Part shown: positions 19,939-31,069 of the stretch, piece after piece
Layout: each line of letters starts with the position of its first letter
Position numbering within the stretch: the stretch's first letter is position 1
DNA from: Diplocarpon mali
Taxonomy: Eukaryota > Ascomycota > Leotiomycetes > Helotiales > Drepanopezizaceae
Reading direction: 5' to 3'
Length of the DNA: 44,289 nucleotides
NCBI GenBank assembly: GCA_024741835.1
Contig: JAENRP010000060.1
Coordinates: forward strand, 142,452-186,740
The notes under the pieces: generated by a model
Seen by the model: the letters and a program-made list of their open reading frames with translations, nothing else
Told to the model about the DNA's origin: nothing
Database searches by the model: none
Position numbers and translations under genes: made by a program

Positions 19939-22460
19939 CCTGCTGATCTTGACTGGTACTTAGGAGGGTCTGCTGCGTCGCTGGGTGAGATACAACTTTG
20001 AAGGTGTCGAGAGTCTATTGACGTACATCAATGAACTCGCGTTTGGGTGGTCGGCAGATGACAAAGAAGTCGACCCAGATATCGCAGAGAAGTCGTGAAG
20101 AGGCAGCTCAATCGAGTAAGCTTTTCAATAGTCCAAAGGCATTTCGAAGCAAGGCAATCTTATCCCAGGCGGCCTGCAACTGACCGTTGTCGACCTGAGT
20201 TAACGCAGACGGTAACCAGATCGTCGGATACAAGAAAGCATCAAATACCAGCAAGCTGAACAGAGCGAGCGGGTAGACAGGTATGTTCGCATTCGATGAT
20301 GCAGTGAGATCGTTGGGCGCCTTATTAGACACGGGAGGTTCGAAGCCAGCTCGGCAATGGGAGTGGGGTGACGATCAGGATGCCGATCAAGCGTCGCCCA
20401 CGACTGCTGACTCATTCGAGATATCAACCTATGCTACATTATGTACTAGCGCGCGGTCGAATTGTGTCATTCTGCTGTTCTGGATTTTGAAAAAAATTAA
20501 AAAAAAAAATTTGGCTGTAGTAAACGACTTCAATCGTATTTACATTTATACTAAGGGTTGATACTCTGGTACATCTTTGTATTAGCAGATGCCGTGCCTA
20601 GCACCGTCCATCTGTAGGCTCAAAGCCTCAAACTCCCTGTTCACATTTCTACGCGTCTTGTATTAAAATCTGTTTCTAAATTGACTGGTTGCTACAGGAG
20701 ACTGGGCGAGCCGTGTATATCATCTTTACATGGAGTGAGTCTGGGGATGTGCTCCTTTGAGTATACGGAGACCAGGTCCATGGATTCAAAAGTTCAAACT
20801 GGCTTGACCAGCTGCCTATAAAAGTGGTCTGTCAAGTGCTGCCCTAAATTTCTCTATACTCCCCTGCGTATCTGGGAGATTCTTGTAATCTTGCTAATAT
20901 TTTCAAATTTCGACTAGAGCCTGTGTCGCCCCTTGAGCAAGCTCGCTTTGTTCGCGGCAGTTATCTCTTGAAACAGGGCTCAGCCTCACTTGCCAACTTG
21001 TGGGTTATCGAGGCTCCGGAGAGCTATCACTTCTTTGATCTGATGTGAACCACTGGCTGGCTGTAACTGAGCAAGAAATCTTGGAGAAAAGTCTTATATT
21101 GGCTTGTGTGAAGAAGGTTAGAGGTAAAGAAAAGGACACGGGAGAAAAGCCTCGCACCAAAAATTCTATATCTGTCTGCATAATCATAATTGTAGTATGC
21201 TGATAATCTAACATTTTATTAGTATTTTGCTTGTAATCAGCTTGTTTACTTGTCTGCTCTATCGGCTTCGAATTGAACACCATCTCTAAGTATCATTTCC
21301 CGCCCCAATTCCGCTACCATCTTCCAATAATTGTACCCAAATTCAAGACGATAAAAAACCAGGACTGGATCAACAGACTTGAATACCCAAACACCTCCCA
21401 GTCTATACCACTCATCTGATCCCTGAGTTTGGAAGCACGCAGTGCCTACTTCTGGCCAGGAACAGTGACAGGCCCGAGCTCCGTCGACGCAGATACAGTT
21501 ATCAGTGTTGTTGGCGCACTCCACTGTCTCGAATCTCCAAAGTGTTGATGAAGGAGTTGATTTTGACGTCAATTTTATCAGGAGGCTCGAAATTGCGCTG
21601 AGGAAACAGCTCTTGGTGTGGTGACATTTTCGTAGCCTGTGTCCAGGTGTCCAGAACTGGGCTCAGAGCTGAAACGTGGAGTTAGAATTTACGCACGTAG
21701 CGTGGAATGCTGGATGGGCGGACGCTGGGTGCGAAATAATTAGGTTGTTAAAGATCGTAAGGAGCATCAGGCTGCTGATACAGCTATTCGGATATAAATT
21801 CGAAGCTCTCAGATATGCTGGGTTTTCAATACTTTGAAGCAAGCGGAAATGTTTTATATGCTGTTTGACTCTACTGGACAAATTCTTTGCTTGAAGAAAG
21901 AGGATGTGATGAAGAGTTGGTTCTCACGCAGACTTCCACGCAGGTACTGAATCTCACCTGGGATGGCTAGTTTCTTGAGGGGCACCTTTGTACTCGATAT
22001 CCAACCGAGGCCTAGGTATGCTATGTGCTATCCCTTTGATGACACTTCCTCAGTGCATCCTCGAAGCTGAACCACTGTATCTGGTTAGTGAGCGTGTATT
22101 AATTCTTTGGCCCGTCGTGTTTACCTCTCGTCTTAGAACTGTGGTCAAAGGCAGCCAGCCGGACTTGGTACACTTCTTGTGGCCCTGCAATCAGCTACTG
22201 AAGACTCAAACTTATGTTGAATTGTTTTAATATTTTCCCAAACAAATAAAAAGAGAGAAGCCCCGAATCTCAATGTAGAAGAACGCAAAATACAGCACCA
22301 TTAAAGGTTCATGGGCTGTGGTATGAGTAGATGCTCTGCCCAACTGATCTTAGAATCACAGCTGCTGAACCAGCTCAAACCTAGCCCACTTCACACTGTC
22401 GTCATCCGTTGATAGCATCTGACTGAGCGACCAAGAAACACAACCTTCTTGAGGGGCTCG
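19939..22460. other. Intergenic region, one weak candidate gene
   Basis: AT-rich. The frames at 20108-20332 (-), 20283-20561 (+), 21663-21881 (-) and 21988-22230 (+) are short and without family resemblance. The only stretch with protein-like composition is 21246-21627 on the minus strand, listed separately. The run AAAAAAATTAAAAAAAAAATTT near 20491 is simple AT-rich DNA. Confidence 0.5.
21246..21627 (-). CDS. Possible two-exon hypothetical gene
   Basis: An ATG at 21627 starts MSPHQELFPQRNFEPPDKID and continues INSFINTLEIRD. A second frame on the same strand, closing at 21246, reads VFKSVDPVLVFYRLEFGYNY then WKMVAELGREMILRDG. An intron of about 75 nt (donor GTGGAG, acceptor GGCCAG) would join them in frame to about 102 residues. 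The donor is poor and an unspliced reading through a Cys-rich segment is also open, so the structure is uncertain. I recognise no family; it could be a relic of a larger gene. Confidence 0.3.
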
Positions 22461-24079
22461 TCATCTCAGTCCCTCTCCAACTTTTCTTTTCAGCATGCCA
22501 CAAAAGCTCTCGAAAAGCACACTGTCGTGTCCTTTCAACCACCTGACCGTGGCTCTCGAACCCCCAGCCCCTCCTGGAATGCCGTCGACGTGGACTCTGA
22601 AACCAAACGCCATATCGTCTTCATCATCTTCATCCACACCCTTCCCGAGGACTTTACTGGCATTTCGTCGTGCAACCCGCGACCAGACTGCGTTCTCGCT
22701 GAATCCGATACCAGTTGAAATTTTGGCTTTCCACACCCACCTCAGAGGCAGCTGACTCAAAGTGAAGTTGATATGCTGGCCGACTTCACCTTGATTCCTG
22801 CTTGACTATGTAATAGTTAGCCTGAGGGTGTTATTGTCCGAGGAATTGACTATATACGTTGATGAGATACTCTCCCGGAAACGGCAACAGATTTTTTTGC
22901 AGACTACCCACGGCCCTCGCAACCGCCATTGACGGCCTCAAATCCCCAAAACTCCAAGCAACACCCCACCTCCTGGTCTTGTTACCCTGCACGAAATCTG
23001 TCACGGCATAGTTATCAATATTGTTCTCCTTCAATTTTTTCAAGAGCACATCGATACTTGAGAATTTTCCTAGCATAGACGTATACCACTGAACACGATC
23101 CTTGAGCACCAGACTCTCATCTATCATGCGGGATACAAAAGCGACTTCGCCTCCAGCAGTGACCATCTCCGACTCCGAGCCGGTACAAGCAGTGAGCGGA
23201 GGCCGTTGTTTGGACGCCGCGGAAGAGAGGAGCTCATCGGTGGAGGCGTAGAATGGAGGGTTACACATGCTGAAGTCGATGCTGTGCATGATCAGCAACG
23301 ACATCTTCATCGAGTGGAATCTTACGCTTCGAAGCCCATCTTGTCTAGAGGTAGTAGCGGTCCATCAGGTTGGGTCTGAAGGAGCTTGATGCGGCTCTGC
23401 AGTCCGTTTGCCAGGACATTCTGCTTCGCGAACCCGAAACTCTTGTCATCCACGTCTGCATATCCGTCAGAGCGGTTTTCTCTGCGCCCGAAAGACTCAC
23501 CTGTACCAGCGAATCTCCAGTTCGGACGCTGAGCACATCCTAGCATCGGGTAGATACAGCTGGCGCCCGTGCCGACATCCAGACCCAGAACCTCTCGCTC
23601 AGGATCATAGGCATCGGTGTACGAATCACTCGTACTATCTAGGAGGCCTTGAATCCATAGTATATATTTAACTCGATTTGGCACCTAAGTAATGTCAATA
23701 TTTTCTGTGGAAAGCTGAAACCATGCTTCTCACGGGAGGACAGAGGCGATCTGGAGGCAGCGAAATTTCGAGCGCAAAGTCTCGCTTCAGGAGGGACTTT
23801 GTAAGCTGGCAAACGGATTCTGGATTGCTGAAATCGAGTTGGCCATTTGGCTTCAAGCTGTCTAAGTTCAGCCTTCAAGGTCCAGAAGAAACTGGCCGAG
23901 AGATGCGCTTTGCATTTACAAGAGGCACAGCCAAAGTGGTTTAGAGCTCGCTGCCCTCGCAATTCGCCTGGATCGAAATGTGCTGATCTCAAGACTTACG
24001 CTTTTGCAAACTCTCCATCCTGAAGTGCCAGTGCGGCAAAGTCGATGTCGTCTTTGTAGATAATCCCGAGTTGCGACAT
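22461..24079 (-). CDS. METTL16-type U6 snRNA N6-adenosine methyltransferase
   Basis: Six minus-strand exons: 24079-24000, 23857-23734, 23684-23501, 23455-23326, 23281-22858 and 22805-22461; every junction keeps frame and has GT...AG ends. The product has 428 residues. It transfers methyl from SAM to an internal adenosine of U6 snRNA (family knowledge for METTL16/Mtl16). Residues 1-70 carry the RNA-binding N-terminal part (DDIDFAALALQDGEFAKA, QLDFSNPESVCQLTKSLLKR, LPPDRLCPPVPNRVKYILWI). The SAM loop is LGLDVGTGAS (about 101-110) and the catalytic NPPF is at 180-183 (CNPPFYAS). Later family blocks are QGNKTRRWGVAWSFGDLRP and, in the last exon, GFSENAVWSRVARR and VRWLKGHDSVLFESFCGMLK. Start: ATG 24079 fits the family; an in-frame ATG at 24103 would add eight residues after an upstream stop. 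Confidence 0.9.
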
Positions 24080-24531
24080 CTTGAGCAGAACGCAGGTCGG
24101 CATGGATGCGAGAATCCGAGGATCGCGCGTGTGGAGTCATTGCAGCAGGGTCAAAGCCCCTAACAGAATGTTGAACCTGTGTTGTTCTTTAAACCTCACC
24201 TTGCCTGTACATATTCGAGATGTTAGTTCCATGCCTCCATTGACCTTGATGCTCATTGTAAAGACTTCCCACTGCATATGGATTCAGCATAGCGAGACTA
24301 CACTTTACGGAATGATCCGACCCACTTGTCACAACTCCAGACACTGAAGCCTTGCGTTAAGATAGAAATATATTCATTGTTGCTTTTTTGTTACTAGTGT
24401 TTTGAATAGAGTCTCCGTCCTCAACACAGCTGCGGTCCGCATATCCCGGGAGCCCTGGTCCATGTTCTCCTGCCAAACTCCTGAACCTAAACTCCCCAGG
24501 CTGGAAACAAATTGGTTGTTATTCTCCTCCT
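24080..24531. other. Spacer between two minus-strand genes
   Basis: It contains the METTL16-type gene's promoter and the macrodomain gene's 3' end. Nothing protein-like is seen. Confidence 0.6.
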
Positions 24532-25438
24532 CTAGAACTTCTCCTTATCCTTGCTTGTCCTCTGCTTCTTCACGGCAGGACCTTCCGCGGCCGGCTCTGC
24601 AGTTGGCACGTTCGGTAATCCGACCTCGCTCGCAGCTGAAGTTTCTGAACCCTTGACAGTAGGTCCATTATCTACAGTCTCTCCAGGCGCAATTTCCCCC
24701 CAGCCACTCTCTGCTTCTTCAGTGGATGGGAAGAATCGCCTGTATGGATCATCAGTAAAATCATGAACTAATTAATCTTTAGACTTACGGCAACCAGTGG
24801 TTGTACGCTTCCACGTCCTTTAGCACGAAGGTGCAGAAGATGACTTTCTCAAGCTTGTCTCCACCCTCACCAACAAGGAAATCCTTTACTGCCTTGATAG
24901 CGACAAACGCAGCATCATTGCTGGGATAACCGTATACACCAGTGCTTAATGCGCTAAACGCAATGCTCTTGCATCCGTTTGCAACTGCGAGCTGCAGACT
25001 TGTTGTATAACATCCTGCCAGATCCTGCGCATTCTCGTACTTGTACCGAGAGCTATAGACAGGACCCACGGCATGGATGACCTTTTGGCAGGGTAGCTCA
25101 TATGCATCTGTTATCTTCGCGGATCCAGTCTTACAGCCCTTGAGCTTGCGGCATTCCTTCACCAATTCAGGCCCTGCAGCTTTATGTATTGCTCCATCGA
25201 CGCCTCCTCCTCCAAGCAGCGAATTGTTAGCAGCGTTGACGATAGCGTCGACTTTGAGTTTCGTGATGTCACCGCGGATGAGGCCGATGCGCTCGTTGAG
25301 TGCTTGGGATGGTTTTGGTGCTTTAGTTTCGTTATCAAAAGTGGCTGGAAGGAGTTTCTTAAGGTGGTAGAGAAGTGATACAGTTGGTATCTCTGCTGAA
25401 GGAATTATGGTCATGATTCTTTTGGTGGTAGCGAACAT
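24532..25438 (-). CDS. Macrodomain (ADP-ribosyl hydrolase type) protein
   Basis: Two exons: 25438-24789 and 24739-24532, with a 49-nt intron (GTAAGT...TACAG) after NHWLP. The macrodomain, of the MacroD/O-acetyl-ADP-ribose deacetylase type, binds and hydrolyses ADP-ribose esters on proteins or acetyl-ADP-ribose. Seen motifs: GLIRGDITKLKVDAIVNAAN, the NSLLGGGGVDGAIHKAAGPE loop, GSAKITDAYELPCQKVIHAV, and the second phosphate loop FSALSTGVYGYP. The Asn of NAAN and the GGGGVDGAIH loop that define active MacroD-type enzymes are intact. A Glu/Pro-rich C-terminal extension encoded by exon 2 ends in a basic KKQRTSKDKEKF that may be a nuclear signal. Start: first in-frame ATG is 25438; ATG 25414 (MTIIPSAEIPTVSLLYHL) fits my memory of homologues better. 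About 300 codons. It is divergent from the GlnRS gene 307 bp away. Confidence 0.9.
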
Positions 25439-25745
25439 GCGATGTGATTTGTGCTGTTTGTCGAAGGAATTGAACTCCAAGACTACCTTAATGGAAGCTC
25501 TGGACAAGGCTGAGAAAACGTGAAAGTTCAAAGGGGCCTTGTGAGGGGCTTAGCGCCTTGGCGTATCAAAGCCTCGTCCCGCTTGTTGACTTGACTCACA
25601 GCCAGAGTTGATGTAACACTTCTTTACCTTCCACGAACCTGCAAAGTCAGAATCGCAAACCGGGAGCTGAGGCTGGGCATATTTTCTCTAGGAGAATCCT
25701 CAAATACCTTCACACTACTTCGCATCAGAAGTCCTATTCATCATC
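25439..25745. promoter_or_regulatory. Shared divergent promoter region, macrodomain gene and GlnRS gene
   Basis: The 307 bp between the two start codons must contain both promoters and both leaders. No clear TATA box is visible, as expected for housekeeping genes; a C/T-rich stretch is found near the GlnRS ATG (CTTCACACTACTTCGC). Confidence 0.6.
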
Positions 25746-27716
25746 ATGGCGGACGCAATTACTGAAAATGTTGCGAAGCTTCAGCTGGACGAGGAGACAG
25801 GCGAAATGGTATCGAAATCAGAATTGAAGAAGCGCCTTGCCAAACGTGCGAAGAAGGCAGCCTCTGCAAGAGCGAAGGCAGATGCGCCTGCCGATCCGAC
25901 CACTACGACCACAAAAGCTGCCTCCAAAAAGGACGAGGAGGTCAAGGCCGAGCCCACCAATATGTTCGCTCAAGGATGGCTCGATGGTGTCTATAAAGAA
26001 CGTCCAGTCAAGCCAGTTATTACCCGATTCCCTCCAGAACCGAATGGATACCTGCATATCGGTCATGCCAAAGCAATCGCGGTCAATTTCGGATTCGCTC
26101 GATTTCACGGAGGGGAGTGTTACCTGAGGTTTGACGATACAAATCCGGAGGCCGAAGAGGAGAAGTACTTCACCGCGATCAAAGACATCGTTTCATGGCT
26201 AGGATTTAAACCGAAAGAAATCACATACTCTAGCGACAACTTCGATAAGCTGTACGAGAAGGCGGAAGAGCTCATAAACAAGAATAAGGCATATGTCTGT
26301 CATTGTGGAGGTATGTACCACGCTTATGTTTCAGTCGTACATTTTTCTAAAAAAATTCTAGACCCCGAGCTCAAGGCTCAGAGAGGAGGCGAGGACCACG
26401 GCCCACGATTCCGTTGTGAACATGCCAGTCAGTCTGCGGAGACTAATCTCGAAAAGTTCCGAGCTATGAGGGATGGAAAATACAAACCACGAGAGGCATT
26501 CCTTCGCATGAAGCAAAACATTGAAGACGGCAATCCTCAAATGTGGGACTTGGCAGCTTACAGAGTGTTGGATGCCGAACATCACAGAACTGGGCCAAAG
26601 TGGAAGATTTATCCCACATACGACTTTACCCACTGTCTCTGCGACAGCTTTGAGAACATTACTCATTCTCTTTGCACGACTGAATTCGTCCAATCTAGAG
26701 TCTCTTACGAATGGCTCAACACGACCCTGGGCGTCTATGAACCAATGCAGAGGGAGTACGGTCGTCTGAGCATTGAAGGGACAGTCCTCTCAAAGCGGAA
26801 AATCATGAGATTAGTGAACGAAAACTACGTCCGTGGTTGGGACGATCCGAGGCTCTACACCCTGATTGGTATCAAAAGGCGTGGCGTGCCACCTGCTGCA
26901 ATTCTCGAGTTTGTAAATGAGCTTGGAGTTACGACATCGCCTACCGTGATTCAACTCGCTCGTTTCGATCAAACCATTCGTAAATACCTTGAGCGTACAG
27001 TCCCACGCCTGATGCTGGTCTTGGATCCAGTCCCTATTATCATTGAAGATGCTGAGGAGCTGGAGCTGGAGCTTCCCTTTTCGCCAAAGATCCCAGCCAT
27101 GGGGAGCCACCAAGTTAAATTCACCAAGACTGTCTATATTGAACGCAGCGATTTCAGAGAAGTTGACAGCAAGGAGTACTTCCGTCTTGCGCCTGGGAAA
27201 TCCGTTGGGCTACTCCAGGTTCCTTACCCGATAAAGGCTGTTTCGTTCTCGAAAGATGGTGACAGGGTCACCGAAATCAGAGCAGTCTATGATAAGGAAG
27301 GCAAGAAGCCAAAGACCTACATTCACTGGGTTGCCGAAGGCTCAAGAAACGTAGAGGTTCGGATACACAATTCACTTTTCAAGAGCGAGAAGCCGGACAA
27401 TGCTCCGGGGGGGTTTCTTGAAGACATCAACCCCAAGAGTGAAGAAATCTGGCCGAATGCAATGATCGAGTCCGGTTTTGAGGAGGTTAAGAGACGTGCG
27501 CCATGGCCTGAAGCTGCTGGAGAGTCGGAACTGGGCAAGGGTGGCCTCGAATCTGTCAGATTCCAAGCCATGCGAGTCGCTTATATGGTAGGAGAATATT
27601 CAATTCCATCTACCCTCATAGCGCTGACATTTTTCAAGGCCATGGACTCAGATAGCACTGACGAGAAGGTTGTACTGAATCGCATCGTTAGCCTCAAAGA
27701 AGATGCTGGGAAGTGA
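25746..27716 (+). CDS. GLN4: Glutaminyl-tRNA synthetase, cytosolic
   Basis: Class I aminoacyl-tRNA synthetase that charges tRNA-Gln. Three exons: 25746-26310, 26362-27587 and 27639-27716; both introns are 51 nt, a multiple of three and free of stops, so the unspliced frame stays open. Splicing gives the family readings CHCG-DPELKAQRGG and RVAYM-AMDSDST. The product has 622 residues. The first ~75 residues are Lys/Ala-rich (SKSELKKRLAKRAKKA) and replace the much longer N-terminal domain of yeast Gln4. The HIGH motif is at 104-107 in RFPPEPNGYLHIGHAKA, the KMSKS-like loop is VLSKRKI, and the GlnRS-specific blocks CLRFDDTNPEAEEEKYF-like (here YLRFDDTNPEAEEEKYF), IYPTYDFTHCLCDSFENITH and RGWDDPRLYTL are present, followed by the anticodon-binding beta-barrels. 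The end is VSLKEDAGK. Confidence 0.96.
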   Translation: MADAITENVAKLQLDEETGEMVSKSELKKRLAKRAKKAASARAKADAPADPTTTTTKAASKKDEEVKAEPTNMFAQGWLDGVYKERPVKPVITRFPPEPNGYLHIGHAKAIAVNFGFARFHGGECYLRFDDTNPEAEEEKYFTAIKDIVSWLGFKPKEITYSSDNFDKLYEKAEELINKNKAYVCHCGGMYHAYVSVVHFSKKILDPELKAQRGGEDHGPRFRCEHASQSAETNLEKFRAMRDGKYKPREAFLRMKQNIEDGNPQMWDLAAYRVLDAEHHRTGPKWKIYPTYDFTHCLCDSFENITHSLCTTEFVQSRVSYEWLNTTLGVYEPMQREYGRLSIEGTVLSKRKIMRLVNENYVRGWDDPRLYTLIGIKRRGVPPAAILEFVNELGVTTSPTVIQLARFDQTIRKYLERTVPRLMLVLDPVPIIIEDAEELELELPFSPKIPAMGSHQVKFTKTVYIERSDFREVDSKEYFRLAPGKSVGLLQVPYPIKAVSFSKDGDRVTEIRAVYDKEGKKPKTYIHWVAEGSRNVEVRIHNSLFKSEKPDNAPGGFLEDINPKSEEIWPNAMIESGFEEVKRRAPWPEAAGESELGKGGLESVRFQAMRVAYMVGEYSIPSTLIALTFFKAMDSDSTDEKVVLNRIVSLKEDAGK

Positions 27717-28115
27717 ATTGTAGTAAGCCTTCGTACGGATTCACGAGTTTACGACATGAATCAATGCATTGGTTGGAGTTGGGGAAGGTGTGTCGCAGTG
27801 TTGGACGTTGGGGCGTAACTAGATTCAACAGTCAATTACTGTCATGTTGTGGATATACATCACGTCGGGTTAGCATCGTGAGAGTATCCGAAAGTCGTGA
27901 TGTCAAGATTGAGTGAGCCAACACAAAGGAGAGTACTTCTCGCGTCGAATCGCAAAGCTCCAACCACTTGCAGAGTGCCCCTTGCGGCAAAGGTCAGAAA
28001 CCAATGGAGAATATTCGTTTCAAGTGTCAACAGAGCCGAAGTTCGCTCAATACATGCCCTCCACATTTGGAACATCCGCGAGGGCTTTGATATCAGCTCA
28101 TAATCCCTCGACGCA

Positions 28116-28328
28116 ATGGCATCCGCCCGCGGACTAGGACCTCCCGAAGAGGGTCCGAGGACACCACAAACGAAGCCGAGCGATGAGATGGCACTCGGGG
28201 CTGATGGAGCCAGCAAGAGTCGTCGACCTTCGGGTGCCAGGAGGGGAAGACCGAGTGCAAATGAGATTGCGGCTTCTAGAGCTCGTAGCTACATTTTCGA
28301 TTCTCCGGCATCATTGGAGTTGTGCTGA
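28116..28328 (+). CDS. Doubtful small ORF with basic RGRP motif
   Basis: ATG 28116 opens 70 codons, MASARGLGPPEEGPRTPQTK then ...SRRPSGARRGRPSANEIAAS, ending at TGA 28326-28328. The RRGRP core resembles an AT-hook. Just after it, a branch-site-like TGCTGACG and acceptor GGCTAG are followed by a second frame that reads WPGGTDIDLALGRLGSGSML, but I could not join the two in frame. It may be a decayed gene or chance. Confidence 0.2.
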   Translation: MASARGLGPPEEGPRTPQTKPSDEMALGADGASKSRRPSGARRGRPSANEIAASRARSYIFDSPASLELC

Positions 28329-30354
28329 CGGCTAGCATTGGCCGGGCGGAACCGATATCGACCTGGCTCTCGGTCGCTTGGGTAGCGGATCGATGCTACT
28401 CACACTGCACTGCGCCCAAGGGCAGCAGACCCTCTCTTTTCTGGTGAGATTATTGTCCGTCTAGATTTTACATTGCTGAGTTGATTCCACTTCCGAACTG
28501 TCTTGTAGCCTGTTGGTCAAAGAATACACCCTCTTTGCATGTAATCTCGAGATTTCCGTCACTTCTTGCGCTGTACTCCATGAAACAACACCACCGAGCC
28601 CACCACACCAGCTTCGATTTCTTAGAAAGCCATGAAGTCGCCACATTCCACGCGGGCTGCGAGCTTCTCACACTGGCTGGTGAGATGAGAGCTCTTGAGA
28701 CAGGACAGAGCAGCGAGAAACTTGGCGTGCCTGTCCTCTGCTCGATGCTCGAATACTTCCCGTCCTGACCCTGGGAAAAGTGTGCATAGCGAAGTGGAAG
28801 TCGAGGAAAAACACTTGGATGGACTTCCTATAACAATCGCAAAAAGTCACCTTTGGTGGCAGGGCGTCGGGATGGCCACCAGTCGCTGCTTCGAGGAGAA
28901 CACGGCCGTAGAGCTTCTCCTTGCGCGAACAGCAGCTTCCGAGGTGGCAGGAAATCGATGAACCGAAAAATCATTGATCCCACACAACACTTACTCCGAA
29001 AGGCCTGAAGTCTTTGATAGTTGCCCCGGCGCGGTGATTTCAACCCCACCTATTAATAGTAGCAGTGCTTAGCAGCATGGGTGACGGGAGCCGGTCGGCG
29101 TCTGGGATATACAAAATCGCCTGGTAGTGGAGAAGGGTGGAAACTGCGAGTCGAAATCCTCACGAATCCTTCGACCACCATTTTGGCTTTGTCTCACTCA
29201 GAAAGCCCACCCACCTTGGAAGCATCAGTTAGATCTTACAAAGATGACGACGCTTGCCTCGAAAACTTGGATCGTGTGTGTTGGTAGCACCGGGTGTTGC
29301 ACACATGCGTGGAGTATAGGAACGTGCCCATGTGCTGTTTTGATGCCGTCCCGGTCACGTGGAAGCGGTGCTCTACCCACTCGAGTCACTAGTCCCGAAC
29401 AGGCCACAGTGCCTGTCCCAAACCAGCGTGTGCTCTACTCGACGCCGACCAATCTCACTCCTACTTGGGCGAGTCCAATTCGTCTTGCCAGAATACACAT
29501 CCAACATCCAACCGTCGGTGCTTACTCGGCGCAGGCGAAAAGCCCCTGTCCACTGCCGCCGTCGACCTCTGACAATGCAAGTACCGGCTCGAGACGTCGC
29601 GAAGGCGAGGCTCTTCTTCCCGATCCACGCGTACGGCGGGCTGCTATGGTAGAAAGGGTGGTGATGCGCCATATATATGACAGAGGTTTTGGCTGCGAAG
29701 GTCGTAGGTTTTGGAGATGGTTGTGAAACAGCCCGAGACTTATAGCTGACCTCTCACCAGAACAGTGGTTTTGCTCGAGGCTAGTTTTTGGGAAGCGTGC
29801 CGGGGACGCACATAGGCTGCTGAGCCCCGAGTAAGGTGAGGTCTATTCCAGAGCCGAAGACGCGTCGGCGAATGAAGGCTTGGCTGGATAACTCCAAAAT
29901 CCCGTTTCTTGAGAGGGCTGTCATGGGTTATTTTGAGATCGGCGTATAATAGAGTGTGGAGCATCGGTTCTGCTTAATTGTCTGGCGAAACTGGCCTGAC
30001 TCGCACCAATTCTGCGCCAATCTTCTGAGGCTGGTGTGCAAGATTTCAGCATCGGATTCACAGATCGGGGATCGAGGGACCTGGATGTGTCACGCTAAAC
30101 CTCGTATAGCCCCATACCACGTTTGAAGTAAGGTGAGCCAATCTACTGCAGTATACGTACCGTTTTACAAAATCGCTCGGGATACTTCAGACGAACACTA
30201 GGTGTATTATGTTTCAATCTACGAATCTCGCCCGAGTATCTCGTCATGCCCTTTTGTCAAGACTGTGTCACACACTGCTAATTCAAGAGCAGTATTGACT
30301 AACGAGACGGCTGTCTGTACGATTTTTTTCTGGCATGAGTGTCGGGGGAATATA

Positions 30355-30402
30355 GGGCGTAAGTACATGGGAAGTATCGGGCATAAGTATAGCGGAAGTA
30401 TC
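30355..30402 (+). repeat. Two imperfect 24-bp direct repeats
   Basis: Units 30355-30378 and 30379-30402 share GGGCRTAAGTA at the start and GGAAGTATC or GGGAAGTATC at the end. Confidence 0.75.
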
Positions 30403-31068
30403 ATTCAAGTCGATCCGGCAACCCCACCATAACGACGAGCAGTTGTCATCTTCAAGACTTTAGATGGGGAGCAAGTGAGCGTCGCGTCAAGACCGATCTC
30501 TGGTTTGTGCTGACCAACTTGCGGTCTTTTGCCGCGTCTGGCCGCTATAAATCCTCAGAACTGTTTTACCAGAGGATGAAAGCTTCGGATGGGGAACTCC
30601 CGTCCTTGTGCACGCCATTCGTTTGGTCGATGAGCTCAAGTGAGGTTTTCCAGCACACTAGGTCCAGCTGTCTTGACTTCCAAACGATGTGCGCCTCAGA
30701 TTAGTGAGGAGCTGGGTTCGAACTCGAAACCGACTTTCTAAATTCTACACATTACTTCTCGAGTAGTCTGGCAACAGCAGTAGGAGTGCGAGGGGGTTCG
30801 CAGCAAGATCTCACCCCGCTGATTTGGTATTTACACCTTCAAAACCGCGCCTCCAGAGCACTCGTATCCGAAGGGGCAAACACGCCACTTGTATAATTGA
30901 CCTTTCGATTCGAATCCTACCGTGACGCCACCACTCCCATGACTCGACTTGCGAAGTTCCGAAGTAAGCTTAAACTCCTACGGCGTCTATCGGCTGGCTC
31001 GGCGACGTGCTTTTCCTCCCCCGACCCAGACGGGCAGACGGGGCAATACGGGGGTGGGTCGCTGCGGG

Positions 31069-31069
31069 N
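31069..31069. other. Single unresolved base (N) at a G-run
   Basis: One N in front of a run of G residues (31070-31082). Confidence 1.

Noticed and set aside
30705..30740. T-loop-like sequence GGGTTCGAACTC suggesting a tRNA
   Set aside because: No acceptor stem, D-arm or anticodon arm could be folded around it.
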